In this document: one piece after another, positions 15,003 through 24,321 of the stretch | Layout: every line of letters starts with the position of its first letter | Numbering within the stretch: position 1 is the first letter of the stretch | NCBI GenBank assembly: GCA_026391475.1 | Contig: JAPLED010000080.1 | Location: forward strand, 1 to 36,271 | Length of the DNA stretch: 36,271 nucleotides | DNA from: Bacteroidia bacterium | GTDB taxonomy: Bacteria > Bacteroidota > Bacteroidia > Bacteroidales > VadinHA17 | Reading direction: 5' to 3' | Notes under the pieces: model-generated | What the model was told of the DNA's origin: nothing | Database searches by the model: none | The model's input: only the letters and a program-made list of their open reading frames with translations | Program-made: the position numbers and the translations under genes

Positions 15003-16388
15003 TTATCTCGCTTTCATAAACATCCTTTTCCACCTGATCCTATTGAGACCCTTTGCCTCCTTATCGAGCGATAACCAGATGAACTTTGGCGTACCGACCA
15101 CATGATCTTCCGGAACAAAGCCCCAATATCTTGAATCCGCTGAATTGTGACGGTTATCGCCCATCATCCAGTAATAGCCCATTTTAAAGGTGTAACTGTC
15201 AGCCGCAACATTATTAATATATATAGTATTGCCTTCAACCCTCAGATCATTTTCCTCGTAGACATCTATTATCCTCTCATAAAGACAGAGATTAGATGTA
15301 TCTAACTTAACCGTCATTCCTTTTACCGGCATCCAGATCGGACCATAGTTGTCTTCATTCCATCCATAAACAGGGCTGTATGGGAAAATATAAGGAGCAT
15401 ATACCCCTTTTCTTTCAAGAATCGGGGAAACCTCTGTAACATTTGAAAACCGGGAAATTACTTCAGCGTTTGCTTTTGTCAGAGGCATCATGTAAGCCGA
15501 GCCGGACATCGTCTGGTCAGACTTTGATATATTAAGCCGCTCAAATGCTTTTGGGTTGATTGTCGTTCCGTTTGTACCAACAACATAAGTTGTTTGCTGC
15601 GTATTGTTATCGGGTACAACTTTACCGTTTACATAAAGCACTCCTGATCTGATCATTACGGTATCACCTGGAATTCCTATACACCTTTTCACATAATTAT
15701 CTCTTCTGTCAACCGGCCGGTATATTACAGTATATTTCTCCCAAATCTCTTTTCTTGACATTTGATAATAATAATTGTCCGGCTTTAGTGCAGTACCACT
15801 AAACCTATCCCTCATTTTCAAATCGCTGGCGTTCCTCCTGACAATTTCATAATAACTGGTTGCCTGTTCTTCTACAACAACAGTATCTCCGGCAGGAAAA
15901 TTAAAAACAATGGGATCATTATTTTTTACCTCTCCACCACCTGCCAGACGCTTGTATGGCCAGATAACCAAATTTGACCACGATTTACCTTTGGTTAAAG
16001 GCATGGTATGCTGAGTGAATGGAAATGCAATCGGAGTATTCGGCAATCTTGGACCATAGGCAAGCTTGCTTACAAAAAGATGATCACCTACCAGTAAGGA
16101 TTTCTCCATGGAAGGAGTTGGAATACGATAATTCTGAAAAAGGAAAATATTTATAAGGGTAACAGCAATCACTGCGAAAATCAAAGCATCAAGCCATTCA
16201 ATAAAAGCACTATTCTTGCCGTTTCGCTTTTTCCAGAAGGTCCAGTTTACCTTCTCGGTTATGTATAAATCAAAGATTATACCCAAACCGAACAGCAACC
16301 AATAATTACCAATCCAGATAACTACCAGAATATAAAGAATTGCTGCTATTGCAAACCTTATATGTTTTTTTGAAAAAAAATCATTCAT
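15003..16388 (-). CDS. lepB: Signal peptidase I, large Bacteroidota form
   Basis: A 461-residue inner-membrane protease that removes Sec signal peptides. Two hydrophobic segments at the N-terminus (about 11-40 and 66-85) anchor it. IPTPSMEKSLLVGDHLFVSK carries the nucleophile Ser93; NYVKRCIGIPGD carries the general base Lys234; GDNRHNSADSRYWGFV (410-425) is the C-terminal box. Between the Lys box and the last box there are about 170 residues, far more than in small signal peptidases, and another insertion lies between Ser93 and Lys234. Long inserts of this kind are common in Bacteroidota LepB. dapB lies 42 bp upstream on the same strand; this dapB-lepB order is familiar from Bacteroidales. 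The stretch following lepB shows no second lepB copy. Confidence 0.95.
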   Translation of the reverse strand: MNDFFSKKHIRFAIAAILYILVVIWIGNYWLLFGLGIIFDLYITEKVNWTFWKKRNGKNSAFIEWLDALIFAVIAVTLINIFLFQNYRIPTPSMEKSLLVGDHLFVSKLAYGPRLPNTPIAFPFTQHTMPLTKGKSWSNLVIWPYKRLAGGGEVKNNDPIVFNFPAGDTVVVEEQATSYYEIVRRNASDLKMRDRFSGTALKPDNYYYQMSRKEIWEKYTVIYRPVDRRDNYVKRCIGIPGDTVMIRSGVLYVNGKVVPDNNTQQTTYVVGTNGTTINPKAFERLNISKSDQTMSGSAYMMPLTKANAEVISRFSNVTEVSPILERKGVYAPYIFPYSPVYGWNEDNYGPIWMPVKGMTVKLDTSNLCLYERIIDVYEENDLRVEGNTIYINNVAADSYTFKMGYYWMMGDNRHNSADSRYWGFVPEDHVVGTPKFIWLSLDKEAKGLNRIRWKRMFMKAR

Positions 16389-16430
16389 GATAAAATTGTT
16401 TTATAGAGCCGGTAAAAGTAAAAATAATTA

Positions 16431-17147
16431 TCAGAATCCCATTACATCGTTCATAGTGAATATCCCTTCCTTCGAATGGATAAACTCCGCGGCAACGATG
16501 GCTCCCAGTGCAAATCCTTTCCTGTTTTTGGCTTCATGCTTAAGTCTTATTGTGTCAATCTCCGAATCCCAGGTGACAGTATGGGTTCCCGGAACAACCC
16601 CTTCGCGGACAGAACGTATTGGAACACAATCGTTTGTTTTATCATTATCAAAACACCATTTCTTATAACCTGAATGCTGCTCAACGATACCCTCTGCAAG
16701 TGTTATTGCCGTACCACTTGGGGCATCAAGTTTTTTTGTGTGATGAATCTCCTCAATCGAGGCTCTATAGTCACGGTATCGGTCCATCTGCTTTGCAAGT
16801 TCTGCATTGAGCCGGAAAAGAAGATTAACACCTATACTGAAATTTGAAGAGTGTATAAAAGAGGTTTTATTCTTTTTACATATATCAACAGCCATATCAT
16901 AATTGTCCAGCCATCCCGTGGTTCCGGATACAACCGGAACTTTCATTGTGAAACATTTAACAATGTTATTAAAGGCTGCACCGGGTGACGAAAACTCGAT
17001 GGCAACATCAATCCCGTTAAGATTATCTTTAGTCAGGTCGTCAGTATTATCCTGATCTATAATAAGTTTAATAACATGACCTCTTTGTACGGCTATAGCC
17101 TCAATTTCGTGACCCATCCTTCCATAACCAATTAATGCTATGTTCAT
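16431..17147 (-). CDS. dapB: 4-hydroxy-tetrahydrodipicolinate reductase
   Basis: A 238-residue enzyme that reduces the dihydrodipicolinate precursor with NAD(P)H in the DAP-lysine pathway, supplying peptidoglycan and lysine. The start at 17147 gives MNIALIGYGRMGHEIE, with the nucleotide-binding GYGRMG at once; an open frame extends 17 codons further upstream but carries no conserved sequence. IEFSSPGA, VSGTTGW and SSNFSIGVNLLF follow; EEIHHTKKLDAPSGTA carries the catalytic His-His and the Lys that binds substrate. It is slightly shorter than the E. coli enzyme, as in other Bacteroidota. lepB follows after 42 bp, probably on the same mRNA. It is separate from the lysC-lysA operon 8 kb away. 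Confidence 0.96.
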   Translation of the reverse strand: MNIALIGYGRMGHEIEAIAVQRGHVIKLIIDQDNTDDLTKDNLNGIDVAIEFSSPGAAFNNIVKCFTMKVPVVSGTTGWLDNYDMAVDICKKNKTSFIHSSNFSIGVNLLFRLNAELAKQMDRYRDYRASIEEIHHTKKLDAPSGTAITLAEGIVEQHSGYKKWCFDNDKTNDCVPIRSVREGVVPGTHTVTWDSEIDTIRLKHEAKNRKGFALGAIVAAEFIHSKEGIFTMNDVMGF

Positions 17148-17240
17148 AATCAATTGTTTTTGCGAAATTACCTGTTTTGATATTGCAGACATCATCAAAA
17201 ATCAATAAAATTCTTAAAGAGAAGTTAAATTATTTTCGCA

Positions 17241-17268
17241 GTAGGGATATGCCATGGCATGTCCCTAC
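17241..17268. repeat. Interspersed palindrome GTAGGGAYATGCC-type
   Basis: GTAGGGATATGCC and GGCATGTCCCTAC face each other across AT, 13-bp arms with one G-U mismatch. It lies between the divergent dapB and amidohydrolase genes. It resembles the palindrome at 32911-32940 in its outer GTAG-GAC / GTC-CTAC ends. Confidence 0.7.
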
Positions 17269-17315
17269 AATTACAAATAAATATTATTATATTTCAATAA
17301 CAAAAACAAACAAAT

Positions 17316-19004
17316 ATGAAAAATATAATCATCTCATTATCAATAATAACCATGATAATTGCCGGTTCATGCACCAAAACAGAGAAAGCCGACCTGGTAA
17401 TAATTAACGGGAAGGTCCTTACCATTGATGATAAAAATCCTACAGCTGAAGCCATTGCAGTTAAGGGTGAAATCGTAATTGCAGTTGGATCTACCGCGAA
17501 AATATCGGGGATGATTCAAGAGGGTTCTACAAAAGTTATTGATGCCGGAGGAAGACTTGTAATTCCCGGATTCAATGATGCTCATGTGCACTTTGGCCCG
17601 CTTGATCCTGATTACATAGAACTTCGTTATACGACTGACCCTTCAGTCATTACCGAAAAAATTAAAACACAGGTTGCCAGGTCTAAACCCGGGGAATTGA
17701 TAAGAGGGGGGCATTGGGAACATGAGATGTTTACAGATAAAAAATGGCCGACAAAAGAACTTCTCGATAAGGTTTCTCCTGATAATCCTGTAATTCTTAA
17801 CAGAGCAGACGGCCATTCAGTTCTCGTTAACACATATGTCCTGAAAGCATCAGGTATCACAAAAAATACACCTGATCCTTTCGGAGGAGAGATCCAGAAA
17901 GACCCTGTAACCGGCGAACCTACAGGTATATTGAAGGAAAATGCTGAGGGCCTGGTAAAAACAGGAGAAGTCAAATCAGAAAGAACTGCTGAAGAAGAAA
18001 ATACAAGATTATGGCAGGGATATCTGCTTGCCATGAAGGAAGCACGTGAGTTGGGGGTAACAAGTATCCAGGTTCCCGGAAGTGCTGATTTCGAAGCATA
18101 TGAAAAACTTCAGAAAGATGGTCAGCTTACCAGCAGGATAGATATCGGCAAATCATTGACAGCAGACACCCTTCTTCTTAAAAAATACCTGGATATTGAA
18201 AAGAAATTTCCGAAAGAAGGCAACTGGATCAGATTTGGATACCTGAAAGCATTTATAGATGGAACGATAGGATCAGGAACTGCTCTTATGTTTGAACCTT
18301 TTTCAGATAATCCTGGAACATCCGGACTGGCAATGATGCCTTATGAAGTGTTTGAAAATATGGTTGTTACCGCCGACAAATATGGTTTTCAGATCGGTGT
18401 CCATTCAATTGGCGATAAAGGAAATAACTGGACTCTCAATGCTTATGAAAAGGCGCAGCAGGCAAACGGAAAACGCGATAGCCGTCATAGGGATGAACAT
18501 GCCCAGACACTTTTACTTTCAGATATTCCACGTTTTGCTCAGCTTGGAGTAATAGCTTCAATGCAACCCACACATTGTATCTCCGACAAGAAATTCTGTG
18601 AAAAACGTATAGGAGCTGAAAGAGTTAAAGGTGCTTACGCATGGAAAAGTCTTGCTGATGCCGGTGCCAATCTGGCTTTTGGTACGGATTACCAGGTAGA
18701 ACCACTTAATCCTATGGAAGGACTTTATGCCGCAGTCACCAGAAAAGACAGACTCGGAGAAGATGGAGAAGGCTGGTATCCTTACCAAAAAATTAAAATG
18801 CAGGAAGCAATAAAGTATTATACTCTGGGTTCAGCATATGCCCAATTCATGGAAAACAGGAAAGGGATGATCAAAGCTGGCTTTCTGGCAGATATTGTAA
18901 TTACTGATAAAGACCTTTTGACTATTCCTGAAAACGAAATAATGAAGACTAAGGTGGATTTTACAATTACAGGCGGGAAAGTGGTATATACTTCCGGACA
19001 ATAA
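17316..19004 (+). CDS. Lipoprotein amidohydrolase (YtcJ/Amidohydro_3 family)
   Basis: A 562-residue protein with a lipoprotein signal peptide ending AGSC (Cys19), so it probably acts in the periplasm or at the outer membrane. The metal-dependent amidohydrolase fold is clear: the N-terminal beta-sandwich ADLVIINGKVLTID; the first metal ligands in HVHFGP (His90, His92); DGHSVLVNT; KAFIDGTIGSG with a candidate bridging Lys; HSIGDKGNNWTLNAYE and HRDEHAQTL with further His ligands; and FGTDYQVEPLNPMEGLYAAV with the catalytic Asp. This pattern is that of YtcJ-like N-substituted formamide deformylases and relatives, whose physiological substrates are mostly unknown. It appears to be a single-gene unit, followed by inverted heptamer arrays that may act as its 3' end. 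The substrate cannot be read from sequence. Confidence 0.88.
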   Translation: MKNIIISLSIITMIIAGSCTKTEKADLVIINGKVLTIDDKNPTAEAIAVKGEIVIAVGSTAKISGMIQEGSTKVIDAGGRLVIPGFNDAHVHFGPLDPDYIELRYTTDPSVITEKIKTQVARSKPGELIRGGHWEHEMFTDKKWPTKELLDKVSPDNPVILNRADGHSVLVNTYVLKASGITKNTPDPFGGEIQKDPVTGEPTGILKENAEGLVKTGEVKSERTAEEENTRLWQGYLLAMKEARELGVTSIQVPGSADFEAYEKLQKDGQLTSRIDIGKSLTADTLLLKKYLDIEKKFPKEGNWIRFGYLKAFIDGTIGSGTALMFEPFSDNPGTSGLAMMPYEVFENMVVTADKYGFQIGVHSIGDKGNNWTLNAYEKAQQANGKRDSRHRDEHAQTLLLSDIPRFAQLGVIASMQPTHCISDKKFCEKRIGAERVKGAYAWKSLADAGANLAFGTDYQVEPLNPMEGLYAAVTRKDRLGEDGEGWYPYQKIKMQEAIKYYTLGSAYAQFMENRKGMIKAGFLADIVITDKDLLTIPENEIMKTKVDFTITGGKVVYTSGQ

Positions 19005-19013
19005 GAAAGTATT

Positions 19014-19041
19014 GGCTCATAGCTCATAGCTCGTAGCTCAT
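19014..19041. repeat. Heptamer tandem repeat, four AGCTCAT-like units (left arm)
   Basis: GGCTCAT, AGCTCAT, AGCTCGT, AGCTCAT. It is the left arm of an inverted pair with 19141-19182 and begins 10 bp after the amidohydrolase stop. Confidence 0.85.
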
Positions 19042-19140
19042 GGAATAATTCAGTTAAAATTATAATATGGAAGCTTTGAATAAGATGCTTAACTCATTGA
19101 TAAATAAAATAAAAGCTGATATTTAATAATAATTCTTGCA

Positions 19141-19182
19141 CGAGCTACGAGCTACGAACTACGAGCTATGAGCCACCAGCTA
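19141..19182. repeat. Heptamer tandem repeat, six CGAGCTA-like units (right arm)
   Basis: CGAGCTA, CGAGCTA, CGAACTA, CGAGCTA, TGAGCCA, CCAGCTA, ending exactly at the stop codon of the cysteine-cluster gene. The complement is TAGCTCG, matching the left arm at 19014-19041; about 99 bp of AT-rich DNA lies between the arms. Confidence 0.85.
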
Positions 19183-19425
19183 TTATTTCGAAATTAAAGA
19201 TAATATCTTCAACGCTTCTTCTCTGGTTGCTCCACAAAACTCCGGTTCGGCTTTGAAACCATCACATACTTTGGGTTTGCCCGGATAAGTGTAAATAGCA
19301 CACTTATAATCATCAAGCAGATGAATACACCTTACTCCTGCCGGTTTACCCTCAGGCAATCCGGGGATTGGTGATGAAATCGAAATTGCTATACAGCAAA
19401 CACCACAACCGGGACGACAATCCAT
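19183..19425 (-). CDS. Small YkgJ-type cysteine-cluster protein
   Basis: An 80-residue protein starting at the ATG at 19425; a longer open frame upstream has no conserved sequence and would cross the trmD start. Eight cysteines are spaced as in the YkgJ (CxxCxxxC, putative zinc- or iron-binding) family: Cys3, Cys7, Cys10, Cys11 in CRPGCGVCC, then Cys33, Cys42, Cys54 and Cys64. The segments GVRCIHL, CAIYTYPGKPKVC and EPEFCG follow the family pattern, in which a Cys-rich site probably binds Fe-S or zinc; function is unknown. It is divergent from trmD (71 bp between starts) and convergent with the amidohydrolase. It is shorter than many YkgJ proteins but appears complete. Confidence 0.85.
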   Translation of the reverse strand: MDCRPGCGVCCIAISISSPIPGLPEGKPAGVRCIHLLDDYKCAIYTYPGKPKVCDGFKAEPEFCGATREEALKILSLISK

Positions 19426-19471
19426 AAACGATGTATTATAGGCGAATATGGTCAAAAATATTATTTTATTG

Positions 19472-19479
19472 TAATTTTG
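19472..19479 (+). promoter_or_regulatory. Candidate -7 promoter element for trmD
   Basis: TAATTTTG matches TAnnTTTG, 16 bp before the trmD ATG, so the leader would be about 10 nt. No clear -33 element. Confidence 0.35.
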
Positions 19480-19495
19480 AGCAAACAAATTAAGG

Positions 19496-20185
19496 ATGAG
19501 AATAGATATTATCACCGTTTTACCTGAATTGCTTGAAAGTCCATTTAACCATTCAATAGTTAAAAGAGCAAAGGAGAAAGGACTTGTTGAGATAAATATT
19601 ATTAATCTTCGCGATTTCACAACCGATAAATATAAAAGTGTTGATGATTATGCCTTTGGTGGAGGGGCAGGAATGGTAATGATGATAGAGCCTGTTTATA
19701 AGGCAATCGAAAAACTTAAGAGTGAAAGAGAATATGATGAAATAATCTATACCTCACCCGATGGGGAGAAGTTTAATCAGAAAATAGCAAACCAGCTTTC
19801 TCTTAAAAACAACATTTTAATTCTTGCAGGACATTATAAGGGAGTAGACCAAAGAATACGTGATCATTTGATAACCAGGGAAATATCGATAGGTGACTAT
19901 GTCTTATCAGGTGGAGAATTACCCGCAGCAGCAATAACCGATGCAATAGTAAGGCTTATTCCCGGAGCTATCTCTGACGAACAGTCTGCCCTCTCCGACT
20001 CATTTCAGGATGACCTTCTGGCGCCACCGGTATATACAAGACCCGCAGATTTTAACGGATGGAAAGTGCCGCATATCCTTCTTTCAGGCCACGCAGCAGA
20101 AATTGAAAATTGGCGGCATGAGCAGTCCCTGGAGAGAACAGAAAGGCTCCGTCCTGATCTGACAAGAGAAGGGGAGAATGGGTGA
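19496..20185 (+). CDS. trmD: tRNA (guanine-37-N1)-methyltransferase
   Basis: A 229-residue SPOUT methyltransferase that methylates G37 next to the anticodon of tRNAs such as tRNA-Leu and tRNA-Pro, preventing +1 frameshifting. [13 protein letters not shown] opens the fold; [25 protein letters not shown] and [13 protein letters not shown] form the deep trefoil knot and the S-adenosylmethionine site; [20 protein letters not shown] and [10 protein letters not shown] lead into the C-terminal tRNA-binding helix. It is full-length. In many bacteria trmD lies with rpsP, rimM and rplS; here it does not, which is usual in Bacteroidota. Both tRNA-Leu genes at 5400-5665 have G37 and are likely substrates. 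Confidence 0.97.
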   Translation: MRIDIITVLPELLESPFNHSIVKRAKEKGLVEINIINLRDFTTDKYKSVDDYAFGGGAGMVMMIEPVYKAIEKLKSEREYDEIIYTSPDGEKFNQKIANQLSLKNNILILAGHYKGVDQRIRDHLITREISIGDYVLSGGELPAAAITDAIVRLIPGAISDEQSALSDSFQDDLLAPPVYTRPADFNGWKVPHILLSGHAAEIENWRHEQSLERTERLRPDLTREGENG

Positions 20186-20275
20186 ATGGGTGATTTGACA
20201 TTTTGAAATATTAAAAAGCTTTCGTAAGATTGTAGGCATATATTATAATTTATTATCTATTTAATAATCAACAAC

Positions 20276-21487
20276 ATGAATACACTGGATTATATTAATC
20301 GGGAAGATAAATATGGTGCACATAATTACCATCCTCTTCCTGTAGTTCTTGAGAGAGGTGAAGGTCCGTTTGTTTGGGATGTTGAGGGAAAAAGATATTT
20401 CGACTTCCTGTCGGCCTATTCAGCAGTGAATCAGGGCCATTGCCATCCCAAAATTATTAAAGCATTAACAGAACAGGCAACAAGGCTTACACTTACTTCA
20501 AGGGCTTTTTATAATTCTGTTCTTGGTGAGTATGAAGAATATATTACAAAATATTTTAAATACGATAAGGTTCTGCCAATGAATTCGGGAGCTGAAGCAG
20601 ATGAAACTGCTCTGAAGCTTTGCCGCAAATGGGCATATAAGAAAAAAGGTGTAAAAGAGAACAATGCAAAGATAATCGCCTGCGAAGGAAACTTCCATGG
20701 AAGGACAATCAGCATCATATCAATGTCCACCGATCCCGATGCAAGGAACGATTATGGCCCATTCACCCCTGGTTTCATAATAATACCTTATAATGATTTA
20801 AAAGCTCTCGAAAATGCTCTGAAAGACCCGGATGTAGCCGGTTTTCTTGTTGAACCGATACAGGGTGAAGCAGGTGTTTTTGTACCTGATGAGGGTTATC
20901 TTAAAAAAGCATACGATCTATGCAAATCAAAAAATGTTCTGTTTATAGCAGATGAAGTTCAGACAGGAATTGCCCGCACCGGGAAGTTACTTGCCTGCGA
21001 CCACGAGGGAGTTCATCCTGATATCCTGATACTTGGCAAAGCTTTGTCAGGTGGTGTTTTGCCTGTTTCTGCTGTACTTGCTGATGACGAGATAATGCTT
21101 ACCATTAAACCAGGAGAGCATGGCTCTACCTTCGGCGGTAACCCACTGGCTGCCAAAGTTGCTATTGCAGCGCTTGAAGTTGTTAAAAATGAAAATCTTG
21201 CAGAAAACGCTGAACGTCTTGGCAAAATATTCCGTGAAGAGTTCCGTATCATCAAGTCGGATATGATTGAGCTTGTTCGCGGGAAAGGCCTTCTGAATGC
21301 AGTTGTAATAAGACCAAAAAATGGCAAGGAAGCCTGGGATGTCTGCCTGGTAATGAAAGAAAAAGGGGTAATCGCGAAACCAACGCATAGTCATATTATC
21401 CGCTTTGCTCCTCCCCTTATAATCACCGAAAAACAACTCAGAGAAGCTATTGGACTGATTAAAGAGGCATTTAAACTCTTTGAATAA
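20276..21487 (+). CDS. rocD: Ornithine-oxo-acid aminotransferase
   Basis: A 403-residue class III PLP aminotransferase. It transfers the delta-amino group of ornithine to 2-oxoglutarate, giving glutamate semialdehyde, and so links arginine and proline metabolism. Characteristic OAT segments: [19 protein letters not shown] near the N-terminus; [44 protein letters not shown]; and [13 protein letters not shown] with the PLP lysine Lys255. The N-terminal [11 protein letters not shown] and the Tyr/His there distinguish OAT from acetylornithine or GABA aminotransferases. It is full-length. The M28 peptidase follows 9 bp after the stop and is probably co-transcribed. Confidence 0.95.
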   Translation: MNTLDYINREDKYGAHNYHPLPVVLERGEGPFVWDVEGKRYFDFLSAYSAVNQGHCHPKIIKALTEQATRLTLTSRAFYNSVLGEYEEYITKYFKYDKVLPMNSGAEADETALKLCRKWAYKKKGVKENNAKIIACEGNFHGRTISIISMSTDPDARNDYGPFTPGFIIIPYNDLKALENALKDPDVAGFLVEPIQGEAGVFVPDEGYLKKAYDLCKSKNVLFIADEVQTGIARTGKLLACDHEGVHPDILILGKALSGGVLPVSAVLADDEIMLTIKPGEHGSTFGGNPLAAKVAIAALEVVKNENLAENAERLGKIFREEFRIIKSDMIELVRGKGLLNAVVIRPKNGKEAWDVCLVMKEKGVIAKPTHSHIIRFAPPLIITEKQLREAIGLIKEAFKLFE

Positions 21488-21496
21488 AAACTGATT

Positions 21497-23287
21497 ATGG
21501 ATAAAGGTAATAGTTTGAAATACATCACACGGACTCTTCCCGTGCTTGTAATACTTTTTTTATTATCATGTACCGGGAATCGGGATGTCACAACCAAAGA
21601 GCTTCAGGACGAAATTAAATATCTTTCATCAGATTCACTGAAGGGCAGGCTGACAGGATCACCAGGCGATAGCCTCGCTGCTGAATTTATTAAAAATGAA
21701 CTTACCTCTTATGGTATGATCCCGCTATCAGGTGACGGATTTCAGAGGTTTAAAGTAACCAAAAGAGTCCTCCCCGGAAAAGGTAATGCTCTGTCAATAA
21801 ACGGAATAAGCTATACTCCTGATAAAGATTTTATGCCACTTGCTTTCAGTTCAAATTCCTCACTGGAATCAGAGGTAATCTTCGCAGGCTATGGATTCAA
21901 CATTAATGGGGACAGTTTAAAATGGAATGATTACAAAGGTATTGATGTAAAAGGTAAATGGGTAATGATACTTCGTGCCGACCCTGAAACAGATAATACA
22001 AAAAGCCCTTTTATTCCTTTCAGTGGCGACAGGGACAAAGCCCTTCTTGCAAAAGACATGGGAGCTGCAGGTGTGCTGATGGTATCAGGTCCTGCATTCG
22101 ATCCACAGGATGCCTTTGAATCGCTCAATTCTGCGGACTTTTCAGTTGATATCCCGGTATTAAGGATAAAGAAAGAGGTAGCTGATATCATTCTTTCGAA
22201 GTCAAAAACTACAATAGCTACTCTTGAAAAAAAACTTAATGAGACTAGAAAGCCAAATGTATTTTCGACAAAGGTTACTGTAAATGGTAAAACAGAAATC
22301 GTCAGGGAGAGTGCTAATACAAGAAACGTGGTAATGATCCTTCCGGGGGAAGATGAACTGCTTAAAAATGAATATATTATTATAGGTGCTCATTTTGATC
22401 ATCTTGGAATGGGCGGACCCGGTTCTTCCAGCAGAGCAGTTGACACAATTGCTGTTCATCATGGTGCGGATGATAATGCTTCCGGTGTTGCAATGATGCT
22501 TGAACTGGCAGAAAAATTTGCCAGGACAAAAGGAAGCCATAAAAGAAGCATTATCTGTATCGCATTTACCGGAGAAGAAGAAGGACTCCTGGGATCAAAG
22601 CAATTTACCGATAACTCTGGTATAGATCTTTCCAAAGTGAATGCTATGATTAATCTTGATATGGTAGGAAGGTTAAACGAAACAAATAATTTACAGATTT
22701 CCGGAGTTGGGACAGCAACCGGACTGAAGGATCTGATATATTCAAAAAGCGATACTACCGTGATAAAACTGACCCTTTCAGATGAAGGTTATGGACCATC
22801 GGATCACTCCTCATTCTATGGCAAGAATATTCCTGTTCTGTTTTATTTTACAGGCGCTCATCTCGATTATCATACCCCCTCGGATACCTATGATAAGATT
22901 AACTACAACGGAATGGTGAAAATTTCCGATCTGATATTCAGTGTTGCAAAGGAGCTTTCATCATCAACTGCCAGACTTCAGTTTAAAGAATCTGGTCCAA
23001 AGGTGGAAACCGTAAGATATGGAAGAAGAAAAGGAGTTACTCTTGGCATTATGCCCGATTTTGCCGGTAATATCAAAAACGGATTAAGAGCCGACTTCGT
23101 CACACCAGGCAAACCTGCAGCTTTGGGCGGAATGAAAAAAGCTGATATTATTACAGCAATCAACGGGAAACCAGTCAATAATATTCAGGATTATATGTTC
23201 AGAATGGGTCAGCTTAAACATGGTCAGACAATAAGCGTCGAAGTTCTGCGTAATGACAAAAAAGAGGTTTTACTGATACAATTGTAA
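21497..23287 (+). CDS. M28-family zinc peptidase lipoprotein with PA and PDZ domains
   Basis: A 596-residue lipoprotein: the signal peptide ends LLSC (Cys25). Residues about 30-90 are an N-terminal peptidase region, followed by a protease-associated (PA) domain to about 230. The M28 aminopeptidase domain carries GAHFDHLG with His299 and Asp301; HHGADDNASG with bridging Asp325; GEEEGLLGS with the Glu pair near 360; NLDMVGR; and the terminal HTPSDT His. The last 90 or so residues form a PDZ domain (LRADFVTPGKPAALGGMKKAD), a known architecture in secreted Bacteroidota aminopeptidases. It probably trims peptides in the periplasm or at the outer surface. It starts 9 bp after rocD. All zinc ligands appear intact. 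Confidence 0.92.
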   Translation: MDKGNSLKYITRTLPVLVILFLLSCTGNRDVTTKELQDEIKYLSSDSLKGRLTGSPGDSLAAEFIKNELTSYGMIPLSGDGFQRFKVTKRVLPGKGNALSINGISYTPDKDFMPLAFSSNSSLESEVIFAGYGFNINGDSLKWNDYKGIDVKGKWVMILRADPETDNTKSPFIPFSGDRDKALLAKDMGAAGVLMVSGPAFDPQDAFESLNSADFSVDIPVLRIKKEVADIILSKSKTTIATLEKKLNETRKPNVFSTKVTVNGKTEIVRESANTRNVVMILPGEDELLKNEYIIIGAHFDHLGMGGPGSSSRAVDTIAVHHGADDNASGVAMMLELAEKFARTKGSHKRSIICIAFTGEEEGLLGSKQFTDNSGIDLSKVNAMINLDMVGRLNETNNLQISGVGTATGLKDLIYSKSDTTVIKLTLSDEGYGPSDHSSFYGKNIPVLFYFTGAHLDYHTPSDTYDKINYNGMVKISDLIFSVAKELSSSTARLQFKESGPKVETVRYGRRKGVTLGIMPDFAGNIKNGLRADFVTPGKPAALGGMKKADIITAINGKPVNNIQDYMFRMGQLKHGQTISVEVLRNDKKEVLLIQL

Positions 23288-23290
23288 ATA

Positions 23291-23339
23291 AGGCGAAAGG
23301 CAAAAGTATAAAGTATAAAGTATAAAGTTTAAAGTTTAA
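23291..23339. repeat. Heptamer tandem repeat, seven AGTATAA-like units
   Basis: AGGCGAA, AGGCAAA, AGTATAA x3, AGTTTAA x2. It fills most of the gap between the M28 peptidase and the next gene. It shares units with the arrays at 5491 and 31068. Confidence 0.85.
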
Positions 23340-23364
23340 TATCTGACATCTAATATTTTGCAAA

Positions 23365-24201
23365 ATGAAAAAATTTATCTTGTGGTCATTGGCATTTATA
23401 ATTACAATTGCAGCAGCGTTTTACCAACGCTCAACCGGACCAACCTACCCTAGGCGAATAGATATTACGGTCAATAATACCGTTCATAACCTGAAACTTG
23501 TCCGGAGCCTTGCCCTTGATGAAAGATCTGAGGTAAAACTTAATATTACTGATCCTACTGTTAAAGCAAGACTATTCTTCAAACGCTACAAAAGTGATGA
23601 AGAATATCAGGTTGCTGATTTCAAATACAGGGTCGAACCTAAAAAAGAAGGTTTTTTCGCAGAAGTACCCCAACAACCCTCAGCTGGTAAACTCCAGTAC
23701 TATTTTGAAATAACTGATTCCAATGGAACCCGGTCTTATCTCAGGGAAACACCTGTAGTAATCAGATTTAAAGGAGGGGTTCCGGCCTTTATTCTGATTC
23801 CACATATACTTTTTATGTTTATGGCAATGCTTTTTTCAACCCTTGCAGGACTTATGAGTATTATAAAATATCCCTTATATAAAAAGTACTCCATCTGGAC
23901 ACTTATCGTGTTCATTGCAGGTGGTATGGTACTTGGTCCGATAGTACAATACTATGCATTTGGTGATTTATGGACAGGAATTCCCTTTGGCTGGGATCTT
24001 ACTGATAATAAAACACTTATCGCATTATTATTCTGGATTCTGGCTGTTGTCATGAACAGAAAGGAAGACAGACCTCTCTATACAGCGCTGGCTGCATTCG
24101 TACTTCTCCTGATATATTCTATACCTCACAGTTTATTTGGTTCAGAGTTAGATTACATCAGTGGGCAGGTTACCCAGGGATTTATTCTGAATTTTTTCTG
24201 A
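23365..24201 (+). CDS. Membrane protein of unknown function with N-terminal beta-domain
   Basis: A 278-residue protein I do not recognise. A hydrophobic segment at 4-20 is a signal anchor or signal peptide. Residues about 25-135 look like an extracytoplasmic beta-sandwich (alternating VRSLALDERSEVKLNI, KYRVEPKKEGFFAEV, YYFEITDSNGTRSYLRETP), similar in style to Ig-like or carbohydrate-binding folds. Four to five transmembrane segments follow (about 143-168, 175-195, 215-232, 240-258). GPIVQYYAFGDLWTGIPFGWD between them is the most distinctive stretch. It lies on the same strand as the M28 peptidase, 77 bp downstream, and ahead of the ECF sigma operon. No catalytic motif was found. It could be a sensor or a small transporter-like protein. 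Confidence 0.75.
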   Translation: MKKFILWSLAFIITIAAAFYQRSTGPTYPRRIDITVNNTVHNLKLVRSLALDERSEVKLNITDPTVKARLFFKRYKSDEEYQVADFKYRVEPKKEGFFAEVPQQPSAGKLQYYFEITDSNGTRSYLRETPVVIRFKGGVPAFILIPHILFMFMAMLFSTLAGLMSIIKYPLYKKYSIWTLIVFIAGGMVLGPIVQYYAFGDLWTGIPFGWDLTDNKTLIALLFWILAVVMNRKEDRPLYTALAAFVLLLIYSIPHSLFGSELDYISGQVTQGFILNFF

Positions 24202-24321
24202 AATTTTAAATAAAATTTCTTAATTTCAGTGCATCATTTAAATTTATACCACGTCTATTGATTAGAAAATTAATAGAAAGTGGGTGCAGCAACACATATA
24301 AAAACTAGTCTTTATGTAAAG

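Noticed and set aside
17148-17198. Longer dapB start at 17198
   Set aside because: The additional 17 residues precede the universally N-terminal MNIALIGYGRMG segment and have no conserved sequence.
17627-18034. Open frame of 135 codons on minus inside the amidohydrolase gene
   Set aside because: It lies wholly opposite a strongly conserved CDS and has no conserved sequence; it is a mirror-strand shadow.
19426-19620. N-terminal extension of the cysteine-cluster gene across the trmD start
   Set aside because: The extension crosses the trmD coding start and its promoter and has no conserved residues; the family motif begins at the ATG at 19425.
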